Of a DNA stretch of 17,786 nt, positions 16,098-17,786 are shown one piece after another. Made by a program: the position numbers and the translations under genes. Where the stretch lies: assembly GCA_003972865.1 (NCBI GenBank), contig QOAX01000255.1, positions 1 through 17,786 of the forward strand, written 5' to 3'. Within the stretch, counting starts at the first letter, position 1. Every line of letters begins with the position of its first letter. The stretch comes from Verrucomicrobiota bacterium (GTDB lineage Bacteria; Verrucomicrobiota; Verrucomicrobiia; Limisphaerales; UBA1096). The notes under the pieces are model-generated. The model ran no database searches. It had not been told where the DNA came from and saw only the letters and a list, made by a program, of their open reading frames with translations.

Positions 16098-17234
16098 TCA
16101 GAGCGGGGCGTTGGCCAGCGTATCGGCGACGTGGCCGAGTTGCTCCTCCGTCAGTTCCGGATAAATCGGGATGCTCAAAACCTCCCCCGCCATTTTTTCA
16201 CAAACCGGCAGCGACTCGCCGAAGTTGGGCAGATGCGCAAAGCACTCCTGCTGGTGCAGCGCCACCGGATAATAAATCGCCGAGCCGATGTTGTTCGCGG
16301 CCAGGTGCGCCTGCAGCGCGTCGCGTTTGCCGTTGGCCACGCGGAGGGTGAACTGGTTCCACGTGTGGCCCCGCCCTTCGATTTCAGTTGGCAACACCAG
16401 CCGCCCCTCGGCGACGTGATCGCACTTGGCCAAGCGCTCGAGGTACTGCGCGGCGTTCGCGCGTCGCGTGGCAAGGTAGCCGGGGAAATGGCCCAGCTTG
16501 ACCCCGAGCAGCGCGGCGTGCAGCGGGTCCATCCGGAAGTTGCCGCCGATGGCCTTGTGATAATATTTCGGCGCGCCGCCGTGCACGCGAAGGATGCGCG
16601 CGCGCTTGGCCAAGCCGTCGTCGTCGGTGGTGATCATGCCGCCGTCGCCGAAGCCGCCGAGGTTTTTGGACGGGAAAAAACTGAACGCGCCCAAGTCGCC
16701 CATCGTGCCGACCGGTTGGCCGCCGAACGTCGCGCCCATCGACTGCGCGGCGTCCTCAAGCACGGCGAGGTCGTGCTCCTTGGCCAGCCGCTGCACGCCG
16801 TCCATGTCCGCCGCTTGGCCGAACAAATGCACCGGGATGATCGCCTTGGTTTTGTCGGTGACGCGGCCGGCGGCGGCGGCGAGGTCGTTGTTGAAATCGG
16901 CGTCAAGCGAATCGACGAACACCGGCGTCGCGCCGGTGCGGGCGATCGCGCCGGCGGTCGCAAAAAACGTGAACGACGGGCACAGCACCTCGTCGCCGGG
17001 GCCGATGCCCAGCGTCATCAGCGAAAGCAGCAGCGCGTCGGTGCCGGAGCTGACGCCGATGGCGTGTTTGGCCCCGACCGACTCGGCGGCGACCGACTCA
17101 AACCCGGCCACCTCCGGCCCGAGGATGAACTGCGACGAGTCGAGCACGCGCGCGAAGGCGGCCTTCAGCTCGGCGGCGAGCGGCTGGTTTTGTGCGCTTA
17201 GATCAAGCAGCGGGACGTTGATCGGTTCTCCCAT
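16098..17234 (-). CDS. DegT/DnrJ/EryC1-family PLP-dependent sugar aminotransferase
   Basis: 378 residues, the normal length for the family. It transfers an amino group, usually from glutamate, to a keto group of a nucleotide-linked sugar in the cytosol, feeding surface polysaccharide or glycan synthesis. Visible landmarks: IPVHLFGQ (133-140); LEDAAQSMGA (159-168), whose D161 should contact the PLP ring nitrogen; FSFFPSKNLGGFGDGG (184-199) with K190 as the Schiff-base lysine; SGTDAL (63-68) in the phosphate-binding region; and GGNFRMDPLHAALL in the C-terminal half. The frame stays open upstream to 17627, but MGEPINVPLLDLSAQ is the typical family N-terminus and a longer form would overlap the divergent gene, so ATG 17234 is chosen. 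No clear ribosome binding site. The exact sugar substrate cannot be told from motifs, and no other sugar-nucleotide gene is in the window. Palindrome copies at 16426 and 16606 encode L-A-K. Confidence 0.93.
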   Translation of the reverse strand: MGEPINVPLLDLSAQNQPLAAELKAAFARVLDSSQFILGPEVAGFESVAAESVGAKHAIGVSSGTDALLLSLMTLGIGPGDEVLCPSFTFFATAGAIARTGATPVFVDSLDADFNNDLAAAAGRVTDKTKAIIPVHLFGQAADMDGVQRLAKEHDLAVLEDAAQSMGATFGGQPVGTMGDLGAFSFFPSKNLGGFGDGGMITTDDDGLAKRARILRVHGGAPKYYHKAIGGNFRMDPLHAALLGVKLGHFPGYLATRRANAAQYLERLAKCDHVAEGRLVLPTEIEGRGHTWNQFTLRVANGKRDALQAHLAANNIGSAIYYPVALHQQECFAHLPNFGESLPVCEKMAGEVLSIPIYPELTEEQLGHVADTLANAPL

Positions 17235-17327
17235 CGGCGCGGCATATTCACCGGTAGCGCGCCCAGGCGCAAGCGCATTGCCGTTGACACCGCCTCGCCG
17301 CGGGCCGACGCTGCGGCTGTCCGACCC
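17235..17327. other. Divergent intergenic region
   Basis: This 93-nt GC-rich spacer lies between the aminotransferase start and the secreted-protein start, and should contain both promoters. It holds a perfect TTGACA (17284-17289), but the hexamer 17 nt further on (GACGCT) does not resemble a -10 box, so no promoter is called. Confidence 0.4.
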
Positions 17328-17786
17328 ATGAAACCGATTTCTTCCATCCTTGCGTTCGTGTGCGCGGCGGCGCTTGGCCAAGCGGCCGAGCCAACCAAGC
17401 TGAAGCTGCACTGGGCCAAAAACATGCTGACGATCAGCGGCGCGCATCTGCCCGGCGGCGAGATGAAAATCCACTATCTCGAGGCGTATTGCCGGGACAA
17501 CTCGCAGACGACCAACTGGGGGAGGCACACCGTCGTCGGCCACAAGACGCGCTTGGTTTCGCGCAGCAACGACGGCTCGCAGATTCGGTTGCACTGCGAC
17601 GTGAACGACGGCGTGACGGTCGGGCATGTCATCACCGCCTCACACGACGAGGTCGATTTTCGGCTCACCGCGCACAACCCCATGACCAGGCGTTCCGAGG
17701 CGCATTGGGCGCAGCCGTGCATTCGCGTCGGCAAATTCACCGGCACCGGCGCGGACGCGACCGCCGACAAATACGCCTACATCAAC
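17328..17786 (+). CDS. Secreted protein of unknown function (3' part outside window)
   Basis: ATG 17328 opens a frame with no stop to the window edge: 153 residues of an unfinished protein. Residues 1-20 form a signal peptide (MKPISSILAFVCAAALGQA, cleavage near A-EP). The mature part is rich in alternating hydrophobic and polar residues, as in a beta-sandwich, with three Cys (55, 90, 131) and several Trp/His, including LHWAKNMLTISGAHLPGG and ASHDEVDFRLTAHNP. I do not recognise a named family. The layout VDFRLTAHNPMTRRSEAHW resembles a carbohydrate-binding or mutarotase-like beta-sandwich, but this is only an impression. A perfect 14-nt palindrome (17371-17384) lies inside the signal sequence and encodes A-L-G-Q-A. 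The gene diverges from the aminotransferase. Confidence 0.8.
   Translation, partial: MKPISSILAFVCAAALGQAAEPTKLKLHWAKNMLTISGAHLPGGEMKIHYLEAYCRDNSQTTNWGRHTVVGHKTRLVSRSNDGSQIRLHCDVNDGVTVGHVITASHDEVDFRLTAHNPMTRRSEAHWAQPCIRVGKFTGTGADATADKYAYIN
17371..17384. repeat. Perfect 14-nt palindrome CGCTTGGCCAAGCG, copy 4
   Basis: Lies in the signal-peptide region of the secreted unknown protein at the right edge, encoding A-L-G-Q-A next to the predicted cleavage site. Confidence 0.95.

Larger units (their letters stand above)
374..17381. repeat. Dispersed palindrome family, core TTGGCCAA (19 copies)
   Basis: Read by eye, the 8-nt palindrome TTGGCCAA starts at 374, 452, 2155, 2195, 5153, 6553, 7915, 8364, 8415, 8595, 9783, 9921, 14463, 14755, 14932, 15633, 16426, 16606 and 17374. 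Eight of these extend to the perfect 12-mer GCTTGGCCAAGC (2193, 5151, 7913, 9781, 9919, 14753, 16604, 17372) and four to the 14-mer CGCTTGGCCAAGCG. With independent bases at 65% GC, about 0.2 copies of the 8-mer would be expected in this length, so enrichment is near 100-fold. In coding sequence it reads as L-G-Q eight times, L-A-K/N nine times and W-P-S once; one copy is intergenic. Confidence 0.93.

Noticed and set aside
16131..17201. 356-codon plus-strand frame opposite the aminotransferase
   Set aside because: The minus strand has the complete aminotransferase with its PLP lysine; the plus frame is a shadow.
17284..17312. TTGACA as a possible -35 promoter box for the right-edge gene
   Set aside because: No -10-like hexamer is found at 16-18 nt; one consensus hexamer alone is weak evidence.
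374..17381. Palindrome family as a CRISPR array, transposon end or intrinsic terminator
   Set aside because: Spacing is irregular, copies are inside genes in frame, there is no loop or T tract, no target-site duplication and no nearby transposase or cas gene.
17235..17627. 131-codon upstream extension of the aminotransferase frame
   Set aside because: The extension is unlike the family, overlaps the signal peptide of the divergent gene, and the family N-terminus starts at ATG 17234.

Overview
The window looks like a chromosomal segment of a Gram-negative bacterium of the Planctomycetota-Verrucomicrobiota-Chlamydiota group, most likely Verrucomicrobiota. This rests on gene content: a very large secreted protein with lamin-tail and CotH-kinase domains, a two-vWA membrane protein with a glutamine-amidotransferase-like middle, a sugar-dehydrogenase/dihaem-cytochrome fusion, and C-terminal modules ending in FYR/FFR as often seen in verrucomicrobial exported proteins. 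The phylum call is an inference. Most genes are GC-rich, about two thirds G+C by eye. Seven of the eight genes encode proteins with an export signal or membrane anchor. No tRNA, rRNA, CRISPR array, transposase or integrase was seen.

Layout: the 5' part of a secreted alpha/beta hydrolase runs off the left edge on the minus strand (1-316). Diverging from it is a tight three-gene plus-strand operon (421-11666): an NHL-propeller lipoprotein, a 952-residue vWA/GATase-like membrane protein, and a 2461-residue exported protein with two CotH-kinase domains, a beta-helix, several lamin-tail domains, a LamG-like domain and a chitobiase-C-terminal-like domain. The junctions are 0 and 2 nt, which suggests coupled translation. 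Converging on it is a minus-strand gene (11730-14558) for a PQQ-type sugar dehydrogenase fused to a dihaem cytochrome c; its body has clearly lower GC than its neighbours. Diverging from that is an ankyrin-repeat lipoprotein (14688-16094). A DegT/DnrJ/EryC1-family PLP aminotransferase (16098-17234, minus) abuts it tail to tail with only 3 nt between. A secreted protein of unknown function (17328 to the right edge) diverges from the aminotransferase.

How the genes may work together: the three-gene operon plausibly makes a cell-envelope or surface assembly, with a lipoprotein scaffold, an inner-membrane vWA protein and a giant exported protein that may phosphorylate extracellular targets. The other genes look like independent envelope, periplasmic and sugar-modification functions. 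None of this is proven by sequence alone.

The strongest unexplained signal is at the DNA level. The palindrome TTGGCCAA occurs 19 times by my reading, 8 of them as the perfect 12-mer GCTTGGCCAAGC and 4 as the perfect 14-mer CGCTTGGCCAAGCG. It is read in all three codon phases (L-G-Q, L-A-K/N and W-P-S), on genes of both strands and once between genes, so the pressure seems to act on DNA rather than protein. It resembles the cyanobacterial HIP1 phenomenon with a different sequence. Copies sit in the signal-peptide region of four separate genes, and none lies between 9929 and 14462, which includes almost all of the lower-GC dehydrogenase gene.
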